From: Bdellovibrionales bacterium
GTDB taxonomy: Bacteria > Bdellovibrionota > Bacteriovoracia > Bacteriovoracales > Bacteriovoracaceae
Reading direction: 5' to 3'
DNA length: 5,771 nucleotides
NCBI GenBank assembly: GCA_005791855.1
Contig: SXUH01000218.1
Location: forward strand, 1 to 5,771
Every line of letters begins with the position of its first letter. The stretch's first letter is position 1. A program made the position numbers and the translations under genes. The notes under the pieces were generated by a model. It worked only from the letters and a program-made list of their open reading frames with translations, did not search any database and was not told the origin of the DNA. Positions 5,682-5,771 of this stretch are shown one piece after another.

Positions 5682-5771
5682 ATGGCACTTACCAAAAAAC
5701 AAAAAGAAGTTTTAGATTTTATCACTGACTACGTGAGGGCTAACGGCTACTCACCGACTCAGAAAGAAATA
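5682..5771 (+). CDS. lexA: SOS repressor LexA, N-terminal 30 residues only
   Basis: The window ends after 30 codons. The start MALTKKQKEVLDFITDYVRA, followed by NGYSPTQKEI, matches the first helix and turn of the LexA winged-helix DNA-binding domain ('LT.rQ.eVl.fI...i...G.pPT..EI'). The recognition helix, cleavage site and Ser/Lys protease dyad lie beyond the edge and cannot be checked. LexA represses DNA-damage genes, including its own, until RecA-stimulated self-cleavage. The ATG is preceded by GGAG at 5-nt spacing and by a clear promoter with repeated sites. The codons are much less GC-rich at third positions (about 11 of 29 end in G or C) than in the genes to the left. Confidence 0.85.
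   Translation, partial: MALTKKQKEVLDFITDYVRANGYSPTQKEI

Overview
The window comes from a high-GC bacterium with strongly G/C-biased third codon positions. The gene set suggests a Gram-negative cell: GreB, a LexA N-terminus, an anchored peptide-type binding protein and an exported protein with a type I signal peptide. I cannot fix the taxon. A delta-proteobacterial or Bdellovibrionota-like organism is a loose guess only. The genes fall in two divergent blocks separated by about 50 bp, followed by two monocistronic-looking genes.

Left block (minus strand, read from 3073 down to the left edge): an 80-residue protein of unknown function with a strong ribosome binding site, an OrdL/PuuB-like FAD-dependent oxidoreductase, and a family 5 (oligopeptide type) extracellular solute-binding protein that runs off the left edge. 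The gaps are 24 bp and then a 4-bp ATGA stop/start overlap, so this is very probably one operon. It looks like an uptake or sensing plus oxidation unit for amines, amino acids or peptides, but the substrate is not visible. The binding protein has no lipobox; it seems to be held by an N-terminal membrane segment.

Right block (plus strand, 3125-4758): a compact wax-synthase-like membrane O-acyltransferase (MBOAT_2 type), a 115-residue single-pass membrane protein of unknown function, and the transcript cleavage factor GreB. Adjacent genes overlap by 8 and 14 nt, so they are probably translationally coupled. The combination of lipid acyltransferase, small membrane protein and RNA polymerase factor is functionally mixed.

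Then comes a 110-bp AT-rich spacer and a 243-residue exported protein of unknown family (4869-5600). The window ends with the first 30 codons of lexA (5682 to the edge). The 81 bp between them holds a good sigma70-type promoter (TTGAAC, 17 bp, TATACT). It also holds two copies of a 15-bp direct repeat, TACGGAAAAA(G/C)TACG, exactly 30 bp apart. One copy fills the -35/-10 spacer and the other covers the likely transcription start and reaches the ribosome binding site. This arrangement is what a LexA autoregulatory operator would look like, and its TACG-N7-TACG form does not match the LexA boxes I know. It is the most interesting item here.

The long open frames antisense to the real genes, including one of 586 codons opposite the binding protein, are by-products of the GC-rich third positions and are not annotated.
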